DNA from: Senegalia massiliensis | Lineage (GTDB): Bacteria; Bacillota; Clostridia; Tissierellales; SIT17 | Assembly (NCBI RefSeq): GCF_900626135.1 | Contig: NZ_LR130786.1 | Location: 788,064-852,063 of the forward strand | Reading direction: 5' to 3' | Length of the DNA: 64,000 nucleotides | Part shown: in pieces, positions 44,681 to 53,442 of the stretch | Position numbering within the stretch: position 1 is the first letter of the stretch | Layout: every line of letters begins with the position of its first letter | Program-made: the position numbers and the translations under genes | The notes under the pieces: generated by a model | Database searches by the model: none | Told to the model about the DNA's origin: nothing | The model's input: the letters and a program-made list of their open reading frames with translations, nothing else

Positions 44681-46105
44681 TTAAATATATAATCCCAATA
44701 TTAAAGCTAATATTGTCATTATAAATATTAACACTAAGAATTTCCATACATATTTTAGCCATTTACCATAAGGTACTCTCCCTATTGCTAAACCACCCAT
44801 TACAACGGCAGATGTTGGAGTTACTAAGTTAACTATACCTGATGCTGATTGGTAAGCTGTTATTACTAATGATCTTGCAACATTAGCAAAATCTCCAAGT
44901 GGTGCCATAATAGGCATTGATACTGTAGCTAAACCTGATGTTGATGGTATTAAGAATGATAATGGTATATAGAATAAATATGTTAAAATTATAAACGGTA
45001 TACGTCCTGCTTCTGAAAGTGTAGTTTCTCCAGCATGTAGTACTGTAGATGTTATATTACCTGCATTCATTACTACAGTTATACCTCTAGATACACCAAC
45101 TATTAGAGCAACACCTAAAAGATCTTTAGCTCCTGTTACAAAAGAATCAATAAATTCTTCTTCGCCAAAATCATCTTCACCAAATGCATGTATAAATCCT
45201 ATTATAATTGCTGCTACCAAGAATAATGCTGTTAATTCTGGGAACCACCACCATAATGTAGGAATTGCTTCTATTCCAAAATCTTCTAATGGTAATACAC
45301 CATAAATCATTATAGCAAATGTAAGTGCAAATAAAACTAATATAAATAATCTTTTACCTGTTAGTTCTGGAAATTCACCTTCATCTTTTTTACCTAAGAA
45401 ATATTCTTTATTGCTTTCTCCCATATCTGCAACAAGAGATTTAGAAGGATCATCTTTAACTTTTTTAGCATATCTAGTAGTATAAAGAATAGCTAAAATT
45501 AATCCTGCTACTAACATAATAAGTCTTATAAGTATTCCTTTACCTAATGCAACATCTGCAAAGCCTGAAGCTATTCCTGTTGCAAATGGATTTACTGTAG
45601 AACCAAGTACTCCGACACCAGCACCTAGTAATATAACTGATACTGCAGTAACAGCATCATAACCTGCTGCTATAAATACTGGTAGTATTAAAGGATAGAA
45701 AGCTATAGTTTCTTCTGCCATTCCGTAAGTACTTCCACCTATAGAGAAAAGAGCCATCAGTATAATTATCATCCAATTTTCTCTTCCTTTGAAGGTTTCA
45801 ACTACTTTTGCAATACCCGCATCAATAGCCCCCGTCTTCATAACTACTCCTAAGAATCCACCAATTACAAGTACGAATAACGCTACATCTATAGCATCAT
45901 AAAAACCTCTAATAGGTGCCATCATTACATCAAATGGTCCTTGTGGTGTAGTCTCTTCTTCTGGTAATTCTTGATAAGTTCCTGGAATTGGAGCATCATC
46001 TTCTCCTAATTCATATTCACCTGCAGGAACAATCCAGGTTAAAATAGCTACTACTATTATGATTGCTACAAGAATTGTGTATGCCGTAGGCATTTTAAAC
46101 TTCAT
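44681..46105 (-). CDS. YfcC-family (DcuC/ArcD-like) transporter
   Basis: 474 aa, about twelve helices. Start MKFKMPTAYTILVAIIIVVAILTWIVPAGEY (in parts), then GGSTYGMAEETIAFYPLI, GAGVGVLGSTVNPFATGIASG and SFLIPSTSGLATVSMPIMAP: the C4-dicarboxylate/arginine-ornithine YfcC group. Members of this group exchange or take up amino acids and dipeptides; the cargo here is not clear. It stands alone with an AGGAGTGATT ribosome site. It fits amino-acid-based energy metabolism. Confidence 0.87.
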   Translation of the reverse strand: MKFKMPTAYTILVAIIIVVAILTWIVPAGEYELGEDDAPIPGTYQELPEEETTPQGPFDVMMAPIRGFYDAIDVALFVLVIGGFLGVVMKTGAIDAGIAKVVETFKGRENWMIIILMALFSIGGSTYGMAEETIAFYPLILPVFIAAGYDAVTAVSVILLGAGVGVLGSTVNPFATGIASGFADVALGKGILIRLIMLVAGLILAILYTTRYAKKVKDDPSKSLVADMGESNKEYFLGKKDEGEFPELTGKRLFILVLFALTFAIMIYGVLPLEDFGIEAIPTLWWWFPELTALFLVAAIIIGFIHAFGEDDFGEEEFIDSFVTGAKDLLGVALIVGVSRGITVVMNAGNITSTVLHAGETTLSEAGRIPFIILTYLFYIPLSFLIPSTSGLATVSMPIMAPLGDFANVARSLVITAYQSASGIVNLVTPTSAVVMGGLAIGRVPYGKWLKYVWKFLVLIFIMTILALILGLYI

Positions 46106-46333
46106 TTAATCACTCCTTTGTGTTTTTTCTACATTTATAATTATACCCAAGTAATTTAATTATAATCCCAGTAAATATTTATTAACTTTAAAGATTGATA
46201 ATGAAATAACAATAGGTATATAAAATGTATAAATTCATTTTGGATAAATAAATTTAAAATACATATCACATTAATAAATGTAACATACTAAGCTTTATTA
46301 GGCAACCGTTATTTTCTTACTTTTTCTAAATAT

Positions 46334-47728
46334 TTATTTTGATAATGTATCTTTATACACTTTTTGTTCAAGATTAATCTTTGGATAAATAAACTTTTTA
46401 AGAATAATTATAAACCAAGTCATAAGAAGTAAGCCTTTAAATACACTGCTAATACTTATACTCCACCATACACCATTAAGACCTAATAAATCATCAGAAG
46501 ATAAAATCATAGCAAAAGGAACTCTAAGACCTGTAAGTATTATTCCCACTAAAGATGGTGGTAATGTTCTACCAAGACCATTAAATGCTCCTGCAGTTGC
46601 TATTTCTATAGTCATAAATATTTGAGATACTCCTAATATTCTTAAATATATTGCTCCTTCTGCTATAACATCTTTTTCAATAAAAAATTGTTTCATTATA
46701 AGTTTTCCACCAAAAATCAATATTAATGTAGCAAGAACTCCTATAATTCCAACCATTAAAAGACCAGTAAAGTATCCTTCTTTTATCCTTTTAAACTTTT
46801 TAGAGCCGTAATTTTGACCTACAAATGCAGATAATGCAGATGAAAATCCACCTGCTGTCATCCATGAAATAGCTTCAATTTGTGACCCCACCTTTTGTAC
46901 TGCAATAGGAGCAGCACCAAATCCTGCAAGTATTCTAGCTATAAGCATAGAGAAAAAGGTAAATAATCCACTTTGAATAGCAGGAGGCATACCCATTTTA
47001 GTAATTTTTTTAATATATGTAATTTCTATATTCTTGAAAAATTTAATATCATTAAATATTTCAATTCTACCTTTTATACTATATATAAATAATATTGTAA
47101 CTAAAATTTGAGATATAACAGTAGCTATTGCAGCTCCCTTTACTCCAAAACTAATTAAAGGTCCTATTCCAAATATAAATAATGGATCTAATATAATATT
47201 AGAAATTAAGCCTATTATATTTATCTTAAATGGAGTATTGCTATCACCACTTCCATTAAAAATTGCAGTAAACACAGGATTTATAAAGTAAAATGGTATA
47301 CCAAATGAAATTATCATTAAATAATCTGTTGACATATTGACTACATCTGCCTTTGGTAAATCAAAAAATCCTATAAGACTATTTCTAAGAAAGAATATCA
47401 TAAAGCCATATATAATACTAAATATAATATTTAATTGTATTGAACTTCTTATATATCCTTTAGTATCTTTTATATCATTTTTACCTATTGATTGTGCTAC
47501 TCCTACTTCTGCACCAATTTTTGATATTGTTATAAATGCAACAGCAAACCAAGTGAAAAACCCAGCTGTTCCTACTGCTGCTACAGAATCACTACCTAAC
47601 TTACCTATCCAAAACATATCAGTGATATTATAAGCCATTTGACCAAAAGAAGTAGCCATAATAGGTAATGCTAGCTTTGTTAAAGCCTTTAAAATATTTC
47701 CATCTGTTAATTTTCCCTTTTCTATCAA
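46334..47728 (-). CDS. MATE family efflux transporter
   Basis: 464 aa, twelve helices. PIMATSFGQMAYNITDMFWIGKLGSDSVAAVG in the first half and SALSAFVGQNYGSKKFKRI in the second are standard MATE repeats. The first half resembles DinF/NorM-like bacterial MATE exporters. The start is TTG with GAGGTG 8 nt upstream; no ATG fits better. Substrate unknown. The 228-bp gap on its downstream side shows no gene or clear hairpin. Confidence 0.93.
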   Translation of the reverse strand: MIEKGKLTDGNILKALTKLALPIMATSFGQMAYNITDMFWIGKLGSDSVAAVGTAGFFTWFAVAFITISKIGAEVGVAQSIGKNDIKDTKGYIRSSIQLNIIFSIIYGFMIFFLRNSLIGFFDLPKADVVNMSTDYLMIISFGIPFYFINPVFTAIFNGSGDSNTPFKINIIGLISNIILDPLFIFGIGPLISFGVKGAAIATVISQILVTILFIYSIKGRIEIFNDIKFFKNIEITYIKKITKMGMPPAIQSGLFTFFSMLIARILAGFGAAPIAVQKVGSQIEAISWMTAGGFSSALSAFVGQNYGSKKFKRIKEGYFTGLLMVGIIGVLATLILIFGGKLIMKQFFIEKDVIAEGAIYLRILGVSQIFMTIEIATAGAFNGLGRTLPPSLVGIILTGLRVPFAMILSSDDLLGLNGVWWSISISSVFKGLLLMTWFIIILKKFIYPKINLEQKVYKDTLSK

Positions 47729-47799
47729 TTTTTATTCACCTCGTAGTATTAATATAAATATATATAATTATATTTGTTTTACTATATTTATACAATATA

Positions 47800-47839
47800 A
47801 ATAAAATCTGAGATAATTTAAATTATCTCAGATTTTATT
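47800..47839 (-). terminator. Intrinsic terminator of the AGCS gene
   Basis: Perfect 20-bp arms 47800-47819 and 47820-47839 (core CTGAGATAATTT / AAATTATCTCAG), overlapping the AGCS stop codon. Confidence 0.8.
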
Positions 47840-49169
47840 ACAATTTGCTTTTATTAAAATATTTTTTTGTTTCAAGGACAACTATACTACTCAATCCAAT
47901 AAGTCCAATTAGGTTTGGTGCTGCCATAAGTGCATTCATTATATCTGCTAAAAACCATACTAACTTAAGTTTAGCAGTAGCACCTATTACTATTGCTATA
48001 ACAAAAATTACTCTATAATATTTAATAGATTTACTTCCAAATAAGTATTCTAAACATTTCTCTCCATAATAACTCCATCCTAATATTGTAGAAAATGCAA
48101 AGAAGATTATACCAAATGATACTATAAAACCTCCAGGTCCTGGAAGTCCCTTATTAAATGCTTCACTTGTTAATTCCGCTCCATTTAATCCAGATGACCA
48201 AGCTCCTGTGCTTATTATTACAAGTCCTGTAAATGTACATACTATAATCGTGTCTATAAATGTATCTAACATAGCAATAAGACCTTGACTTGCAGGAGAT
48301 TCAGTTTGAGCAGCTGCTTGTGCTATAGGAGCACTACCAAGTCCAGCTTCATTAGAAAAAACTCCTCTTGCAACACCACTTTTTATAGCATACATAACTG
48401 TAGAACCTGCGAAACCACCTGCTGCTGCACTTCCCGTAAATGCATCTGAAAAAATTAGCTTAAATGCATCAGGTAAGGTATCTATATTAACTAATAATAT
48501 AACAAAACATCCTAATATATATGCTCCCGCCATAAAGGGTACTAGAACACCTGTTACCTTTCCTATATTTTTTATTCCACCTATTATTACAAGTCCTGTT
48601 AAAAGAGCTATTACCAATCCTGTAATTAATGGAGATATATTAAAACTATTATTTAATGCATCTGCTATAGAATTGGATTGTACAGTATTACCTATTCCAA
48701 ATGAAGCTATTACAGCAAAAAATGCAAATGTTTTTCCAAGCCATTTCTTTCCTAATCCTTTTTCAATATAATACATAGGTCCACCAGCTATTTCTCCATC
48801 TTCCTTCTTTACTCTATACTTTATAGCAAGAACTGCTTCTGCATATTTAGTAGCCATACCAAAAAATGCTGTAACCCACATCCAAAATAATGCTCCAGGT
48901 CCTCCTGCTGCTATTGCTGTAGCAACTCCAACTATATTACCTGTACCAATTGATGCTGCTAAAGCTGTTGTAAGAGCCTGAAAAGGAGATATGTCTCCTT
49001 CATTATCACTTTTCGAGAATAAACTTTTAAATGATGCACGAAACTTAAATAATTGTATGAACTTTAATTTAATACTTAAAAATATACCGGTTCCTAGTAA
49101 TAATATGAGTAATGGAGTACCCCATAAGAAATCACTAATATTCTTTAAACTCTCTGAAAATAAATCCAT
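47838..49169 (-). CDS. Alanine/glycine:cation symporter (AGCS family)
   Basis: 443 aa, about eleven helices. The family signature TALAASIGTGNIVGVATAIAAGGPGALFWMW (in parts) near 70-95 and VFSNEAGLGSAPIAQAAA in the second half identify AGCS carriers, which import alanine, glycine or glutamine with Na+. The Bacillus homolog GlnT is a GlnK-GlnL target, which makes the kinase/regulator pair at 37918 a possible controller. No glycine riboswitch was seen upstream. AGGAGG lies 8 nt before the ATG. Confidence 0.93.
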   Translation of the reverse strand: MDLFSESLKNISDFLWGTPLLILLLGTGIFLSIKLKFIQLFKFRASFKSLFSKSDNEGDISPFQALTTALAASIGTGNIVGVATAIAAGGPGALFWMWVTAFFGMATKYAEAVLAIKYRVKKEDGEIAGGPMYYIEKGLGKKWLGKTFAFFAVIASFGIGNTVQSNSIADALNNSFNISPLITGLVIALLTGLVIIGGIKNIGKVTGVLVPFMAGAYILGCFVILLVNIDTLPDAFKLIFSDAFTGSAAAGGFAGSTVMYAIKSGVARGVFSNEAGLGSAPIAQAAAQTESPASQGLIAMLDTFIDTIIVCTFTGLVIISTGAWSSGLNGAELTSEAFNKGLPGPGGFIVSFGIIFFAFSTILGWSYYGEKCLEYLFGSKSIKYYRVIFVIAIVIGATAKLKLVWFLADIMNALMAAPNLIGLIGLSSIVVLETKKYFNKSKL

Positions 49170-49306
49170 AATTTATGCCTCCTTAAAATATGATAAGTTT
49201 ATTATAACACCTTGTTAATTTATTGTCAGTATATAATGTATTTAGTTTTGTTAATAGTTTTTACATAATTAGTATAGTTATTTTACTCTATATTGTATAA
49301 TTTTAT

Positions 49307-49870
49307 TTATTCTAATTTTTCATTTAGCAATACCATGTGAATATGATCTTCCCATACTCCATTTATATTTAAGTACTTTTTCGATATCCCTTCATCTATA
49401 AATCCTAATTTTTCTACTACTCTAATTGATGGTTTATTTCTAGGCATTATATTAGCCTCAATTCTATGAAGACCAATGATGTCAAAAGCATATCTTATAA
49501 CTTCATTAATTGCTTCTGTCATGTAACCTCTATTTAATTTATCTTTATCTGTTTTATATCCTAAAAAACAGGATAAAAATCCTCCCATTACAATATTAGA
49601 TAAAGCAACACTTCCTATTATAACTTCATCATTCCCCTTTTCAAATATATAAAATTTTTGTAAAGTACCATTTTCTATTTTTTTAATTTCATCTTTTATC
49701 ATTTGTTTATGATAATCTATAGTATAATAATCACTATGTTTTTTCGGTTCAAATTCAGATAAAAAATTTTTATTTCTAATATTAAAATCTAAAATAATAT
49801 CTACAAAACTTTCATCTAATCTTTTCAAATTTAACCTTTTTGTTTCTAAAATTAATTTTTTTATACTCAT
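49307..49870 (-). CDS. GNAT acetyltransferase, RimJ/RimL-like
   Basis: 187 aa. LETKRLNLKRLDE at the start and the acetyl-CoA region GYKTDKDKLNRGYMTEAINEVIRYAFD, followed by LHRIEANIMPRNKPSIRVVEKLGF, are the ribosomal-protein-type GNAT pattern. It would transfer acetyl from acetyl-CoA to a protein N-terminus or small amine; the target is unknown. The second GNAT gene ends 12 bp upstream on the same strand, so the two form one unit. Confidence 0.92.
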   Translation of the reverse strand: MSIKKLILETKRLNLKRLDESFVDIILDFNIRNKNFLSEFEPKKHSDYYTIDYHKQMIKDEIKKIENGTLQKFYIFEKGNDEVIIGSVALSNIVMGGFLSCFLGYKTDKDKLNRGYMTEAINEVIRYAFDIIGLHRIEANIMPRNKPSIRVVEKLGFIDEGISKKYLNINGVWEDHIHMVLLNEKLE

Positions 49871-49881
49871 CCAATCTCTCC

Positions 49882-50343
49882 CTAAATATTTTTTTCCATA
49901 ATATAATTAACAAATACCATATTATTATGTTTTTTATTCTGTTTTTCGACTATATTAAATCCTCTTTTTTTAAAAAAGTCTTTTGCTGTAATACTTGCTT
50001 CTGTAGTTAATTTAGAGATATTTAGATTTTGAGCTTCTTGTTCAATCCTCCTTAAAAGTGTAGTTGCAATTTCTTGATCTTGATGATTTTTTGAAACATA
50101 CATAGTATTAAGATATCCATCTTCTCTTAAATCGCTAAATCCTACAATTTTTTGATTAATAACTGCTACAAATGTTTTATTTCCATATAAAAATTTTTCC
50201 CATTTTTTCTTTTCTGGTATCTTCGGTGCCCAAGTATTTACTTGTTCTAATGTATAATCTTTTATATTTATATTGTGAACTGTATTATAAAATAACTGAA
50301 GTATCTCTTCTAAATCTTTCTTATCATATTTTCTTATTATCAT
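49882..50343 (-). CDS. GNAT acetyltransferase
   Basis: 153 aa. MIIRKYDKKDLEEILQLFYNTV and YVSKNHQDQEIATTLLRRIEQEA (acetyl-CoA loop, with QDQEIA replacing the common QGKGIG), then ASITAKDFFKKRGFN, give a small YafP/PhnO-like GNAT. The altered P-loop glycines are a mild oddity but still compatible with binding. The acceptor is unknown. AGGTAATT lies before the ATG. Confidence 0.88.
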   Translation of the reverse strand: MIIRKYDKKDLEEILQLFYNTVHNINIKDYTLEQVNTWAPKIPEKKKWEKFLYGNKTFVAVINQKIVGFSDLREDGYLNTMYVSKNHQDQEIATTLLRRIEQEAQNLNISKLTTEASITAKDFFKKRGFNIVEKQNKKHNNMVFVNYIMEKNI

Positions 50344-50458
50344 ATAATTACCTCAGTTTCATATTAAATTTAATTGCAATATATTATACCAAACAATTCT
50401 ATATAAATACCAATTATACATTTATAGTATATTTTAAAATAAATCAAAAAAATATATT

Positions 50459-50473
50459 TGATAATGATTATCA
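50459..50473 (+). promoter_or_regulatory. Fur-type box before sodA
   Basis: TGATAATGATTATCA is a perfect 7-1-7 inverted repeat identical to the Fur consensus TGATAATNATTATCA, 53 bp before the SOD start. It overlaps a TTGATA hexamer (50458-50463) that may be the -35. Fur or a PerR-like relative would repress here. Confidence 0.85.
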
Positions 50474-50526
50474 TTAATAGTATTGGGTATATCTTAAATA
50501 GAGAAAAATAAAAGGAGGAATTATTA

Positions 50527-51138
50527 ATGAGTTTCAAATTACCAGAATTAGATTATTCTTATGATGCACTAGAACCAAATATAGATGCAAGAACTATGGA
50601 GATACATCACACAAAACATCATCAAGGATATACAAATAAATTAAATAATGCACTAGAAGGCCATAAAGACCTTCAAGATAAATCAATTGAAGATCTTCTA
50701 AAATCAATAGATACATTGCCAGAAGATATAAAAACGGCAGTTAGAAATAACGGAGGAGGTTTTTATAACCACTCTATATTCTGGAAAGCTATGAGTCCAA
50801 ATGGTGGAGGAAAACCAGAAGGCGAATTACTTGAAAAAATAGAAAAAGCTTTTGATAGTTTTGATAAATTTAAAGAAGAGTTTACTAACGCTGCAAAAAC
50901 TAGATTTGGTAGTGGATGGGCTTGGTTAATTCTTAAAGATAATGGCGAGTTAGAAGTTGTATCAACACCAAATCAAGATTCCCCTGTTATGGAAGATAAA
51001 AAAGTATTACTTGGTTTAGATGTATGGGAACATGCATATTATCTAAAATATCAAAACAAAAGACCAGATTATATAGAAGCATGGTGGAATGTTGTAAACT
51101 GGGACTATGTAAATGAAAGATATGAAAATTTAAAATAA
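50527..51138 (+). CDS. sodA: Superoxide dismutase (Mn/Fe)
   Basis: 203-aa cytosolic enzyme converting superoxide to H2O2 and O2. Metal ligands His27 (EIHHTKHH), His82 (YNHSIFW), Asp165 and His169 (DVWEHAYY) are all present. [20 protein letters not shown] supports the Mn/Fe family; the metal cannot be told safely. It has its own promoter with a Fur box and an AAAGGAGGAATT ribosome site. The neighbouring ferritin-like protein and nitroreductase make a small oxygen-defence patch. Confidence 0.96.
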   Translation: MSFKLPELDYSYDALEPNIDARTMEIHHTKHHQGYTNKLNNALEGHKDLQDKSIEDLLKSIDTLPEDIKTAVRNNGGGFYNHSIFWKAMSPNGGGKPEGELLEKIEKAFDSFDKFKEEFTNAAKTRFGSGWAWLILKDNGELEVVSTPNQDSPVMEDKKVLLGLDVWEHAYYLKYQNKRPDYIEAWWNVVNWDYVNERYENLK

Positions 51139-51142
51139 ACTA

Positions 51143-51180
51143 ATATAATTAAGCCTCGAATATTCGAGGCTTAATTATAT
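51143..51180. terminator. Bidirectional intrinsic terminator
   Basis: A 38-bp palindrome with arms 51143-51161 and 51162-51180 (core AAGCCTCGAAT). It lies after sodA and overlaps the end of the convergent ferritin-like gene. Confidence 0.88.
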
Positions 51181-51593
51181 TTTTCTAACTCTTTAGTATT
51201 TTTTCTTTCCCTATGAAGAATTTCTCCAACTATATCTCTTGATTTATCATCTAAATTACCTCTTAAAATTTTTTCAGCCATGTTTATTCCTTTTTTTTGA
51301 CCTTCTAGAGCTTTATTTATTATATAATCATCATCCTTTTTATGAGTTTCAATCTTTAATTTTAATTCAGCCATATTCCCTTTAAGACCTAAGTTTTCAT
51401 CTGGCATCCCACCAATATTTTGAATATATTCAGATAATATAGCTATATTTTCTCTATGTCCTTTTTGTATTTCTTGAAAAACACCTTTATTTTCTTGGCT
51501 TTCTAATTTGGATATAAATACATTAAAAGAATCTAAAGCCATGTATTCTCCTTGTAATAAACTAATTAAAGCTTCTTCTATTTTTTTATTCAT
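51171..51593 (-). CDS. Ferritin-like four-helix protein (DUF2383-like)
   Basis: 140 aa, four predicted helices. Acidic/His positions GEYMALDSF, KGHRENI, and EILHRERKN recur at ferritin-like spacing. This matches DUF2383/PA2169-type proteins, some of which bind iron. Next to a Fur-boxed SOD, an iron-handling or oxygen-stress role is plausible, but the di-iron set is not complete by eye. GGAAGTG ribosome site. Confidence 0.72.
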   Translation of the reverse strand: MNKKIEEALISLLQGEYMALDSFNVFISKLESQENKGVFQEIQKGHRENIAILSEYIQNIGGMPDENLGLKGNMAELKLKIETHKKDDDYIINKALEGQKKGINMAEKILRGNLDDKSRDIVGEILHRERKNTKELEKYN

Positions 51594-51740
51594 AATTTCA
51601 CTTCCTTAATTTTTATGATTTTATTATTCTCATAATCTGTTCTAAATATGTTGGGAATATTAGCAGGATATTCTTACTATATTGTAGAATTTTTAATATA
51701 CTTAATAATATAGTAACTTAAAACTAAAGGAGGTTTTTTA

Positions 51741-52484
51741 ATGAATGAAACATTGAATGTATTAAATAATAGGATGTCTTTAAGAAGGTATAAAGATAAA
51801 CCTATATCAGAAGAACATTTAGAACAAATTCTTTATTCTACAATGAGGGCACCAACAGCTGGTAATATGATGCTTTACTCTGTATTAGTTATTAAAGATA
51901 AAGAAAAAATCAAAAAATTAAGTAGCACCTGTGACAACCAAGCTTTTATAGCTAAAGCTCCATTAGTATTAATATTTCTAGCCGATATGCAAAGATGGAC
52001 TGATTATTTTCATCATTGTGATACTCCATATAATAGTCCAAATAATGCAGATCTTTTCTTATCTATATCAGATACAATGATTGCAGCTCAAAATGCTGTT
52101 ATTGCAGGAGAATCCATGGGAATAGGTTCCTGCTATATTGGAGATATTATGGAAAACTATGAAACACATAAAGAAATGTTTAATTTACCTGATAAAGTAT
52201 TCCCTATAGGTATGATAACTCTTGGTTATTATCCTCAAAATATGAAAAAAACTCTAAGACCTAGATTTAATAAAGAGTATATAGTGTTTAATGAAAAATA
52301 CAAAAGATTATCTTCAGAAGAATTTGATGATATGTTCAAACATTTGAACGATAATTTCAATCCTAATAATTCATTTGGTGCAAAAAATATTGGTCAGTTG
52401 ATGTATTTTAAAAAGTTTGGTGCACCTTTCTTCAAAGAAATGGAAAGATCTGTGAACGTTATTATGGAACATTGGAATAAGTAA
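51741..52484 (+). CDS. Nitroreductase-family protein
   Basis: 247-aa flavoprotein, FMN-dependent. N-terminal LNNRMSLRRYKDKPI (FMN phosphate site) and RAPTAGNMMLYSVLVIKD are canonical, as is AGESMGIGSCYIGDI for the second FMN contact. It reduces nitro groups, quinones or flavins with NAD(P)H; the real substrate is unknown. The C-terminal ~60 residues extend beyond the core (FNPNNSFGAKNIGQLMYFKKF), as in NfrA-like enzymes. Strong AAAGGAGG ribosome site. Confidence 0.92.
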   Translation: MNETLNVLNNRMSLRRYKDKPISEEHLEQILYSTMRAPTAGNMMLYSVLVIKDKEKIKKLSSTCDNQAFIAKAPLVLIFLADMQRWTDYFHHCDTPYNSPNNADLFLSISDTMIAAQNAVIAGESMGIGSCYIGDIMENYETHKEMFNLPDKVFPIGMITLGYYPQNMKKTLRPRFNKEYIVFNEKYKRLSSEEFDDMFKHLNDNFNPNNSFGAKNIGQLMYFKKFGAPFFKEMERSVNVIMEHWNK

Positions 52485-52543
52485 TTACAAATTACCTCTA
52501 TTAATGTTATAATAATTAAGCAAAAGAAAAAGAGGTGAAAAGT

Positions 52544-53407
52544 ATGGATAAACTAGCAGGTAAAGGCTGTAAACAATTAATACCTGATGAAGATAAAATA
52601 CCTTTAAAAGATATAGAAAGAAATATAATTAAGAGATATAGAAAATATCTTTGGTCTCCTTTTGTTAAAGCTATTTCTAATTATAACCTTGTAGAAGAGG
52701 GTGACAAAGTAGCTATTGCTATATCGGGAGGAAAAGATAGCCTGCTTTTGGCTAAATTATTTCAAGAACTTAAAAAACATGGTAATATAAATTTTGAAAT
52801 AGAATTTTTAGCTATGGACCCTGGATATCATGAAGACATAAAAAAATTACTCATAGAAAATTGCAACTACCTTGATATCCCCGTTAAAATATTTGAATCT
52901 AAAATATTTGAAATAGCAGATGAAAAAGCAAGTGAATATCCTTGTTATTTATGTGCCCGCATGAGAAGAGGTGCATTATACAGGAAATCTAAAGAGCTTG
53001 GATGTAACAAACTTGCACTTGGGCATCACTTTAACGATGTAATTGAGACAACTATGTTAAATGTATTATATTCAGGTAATTTTAAAACAATGTTACCAAA
53101 ACTAAAATCTCAAAATTATGAAGGTATAGAATTAATCCGTCCAATGTATTATATAAGAGAAGATGATATAGAGAGATTTACAGAGACAAGTGGTATATGG
53201 CCATTAAATTGTGCTTGCATGGTTGCTGCTAAAAAAATAGGAAATAAAAGATATGAAATAAAGGAACTTATTTCACAAATGAAAGAAAATTTTGTTGATG
53301 TGGATAAGTCAATTTTTAAAGCTGCAGAAAATGTTAATATAGATAGAATTCTTGGATATAAAAAAGATAATAAAAAATATTCATTTTTAGATTTTTATAA
53401 TGAATAA
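52544..53407 (+). CDS. TtcA-like tRNA thiolation ATPase (PP-loop)
   Basis: 287 aa. The PP-loop SGGKDS is at 61-66, the Cys134-x2-Cys137 pair in PCYLCARMRRG, and a third Cys near 223 (LNCAC). These are the TtcA-group Fe-S ligands; the enzyme activates a tRNA cytidine (position 32) by adenylation before sulfur transfer. The third block differs from E. coli TtcA (usually PCNLCG), so another tRNA base is possible. The ATG at 52544 has GAGGTG 6 nt upstream; a GTG three codons earlier lies inside that site. Confidence 0.87.
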   Translation: MDKLAGKGCKQLIPDEDKIPLKDIERNIIKRYRKYLWSPFVKAISNYNLVEEGDKVAIAISGGKDSLLLAKLFQELKKHGNINFEIEFLAMDPGYHEDIKKLLIENCNYLDIPVKIFESKIFEIADEKASEYPCYLCARMRRGALYRKSKELGCNKLALGHHFNDVIETTMLNVLYSGNFKTMLPKLKSQNYEGIELIRPMYYIREDDIERFTETSGIWPLNCACMVAAKKIGNKRYEIKELISQMKENFVDVDKSIFKAAENVNIDRILGYKKDNKKYSFLDFYNE

Positions 53408-53410
53408 CGA

Positions 53411-53442
53411 TAAAATGACTCCTAATATTAGGAGTCATTTTA
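53411..53442. terminator. Bidirectional intrinsic terminator
   Basis: Perfect 32-bp palindrome, arms 53411-53426 and 53427-53442 (AAAATGACTCCTAA core), between convergent genes. Confidence 0.88.

Noticed and set aside
49170..49306. Glycine riboswitch before the AGCS gene
   Set aside because: The leader is short and AT-rich, without the conserved tandem aptamer cores.
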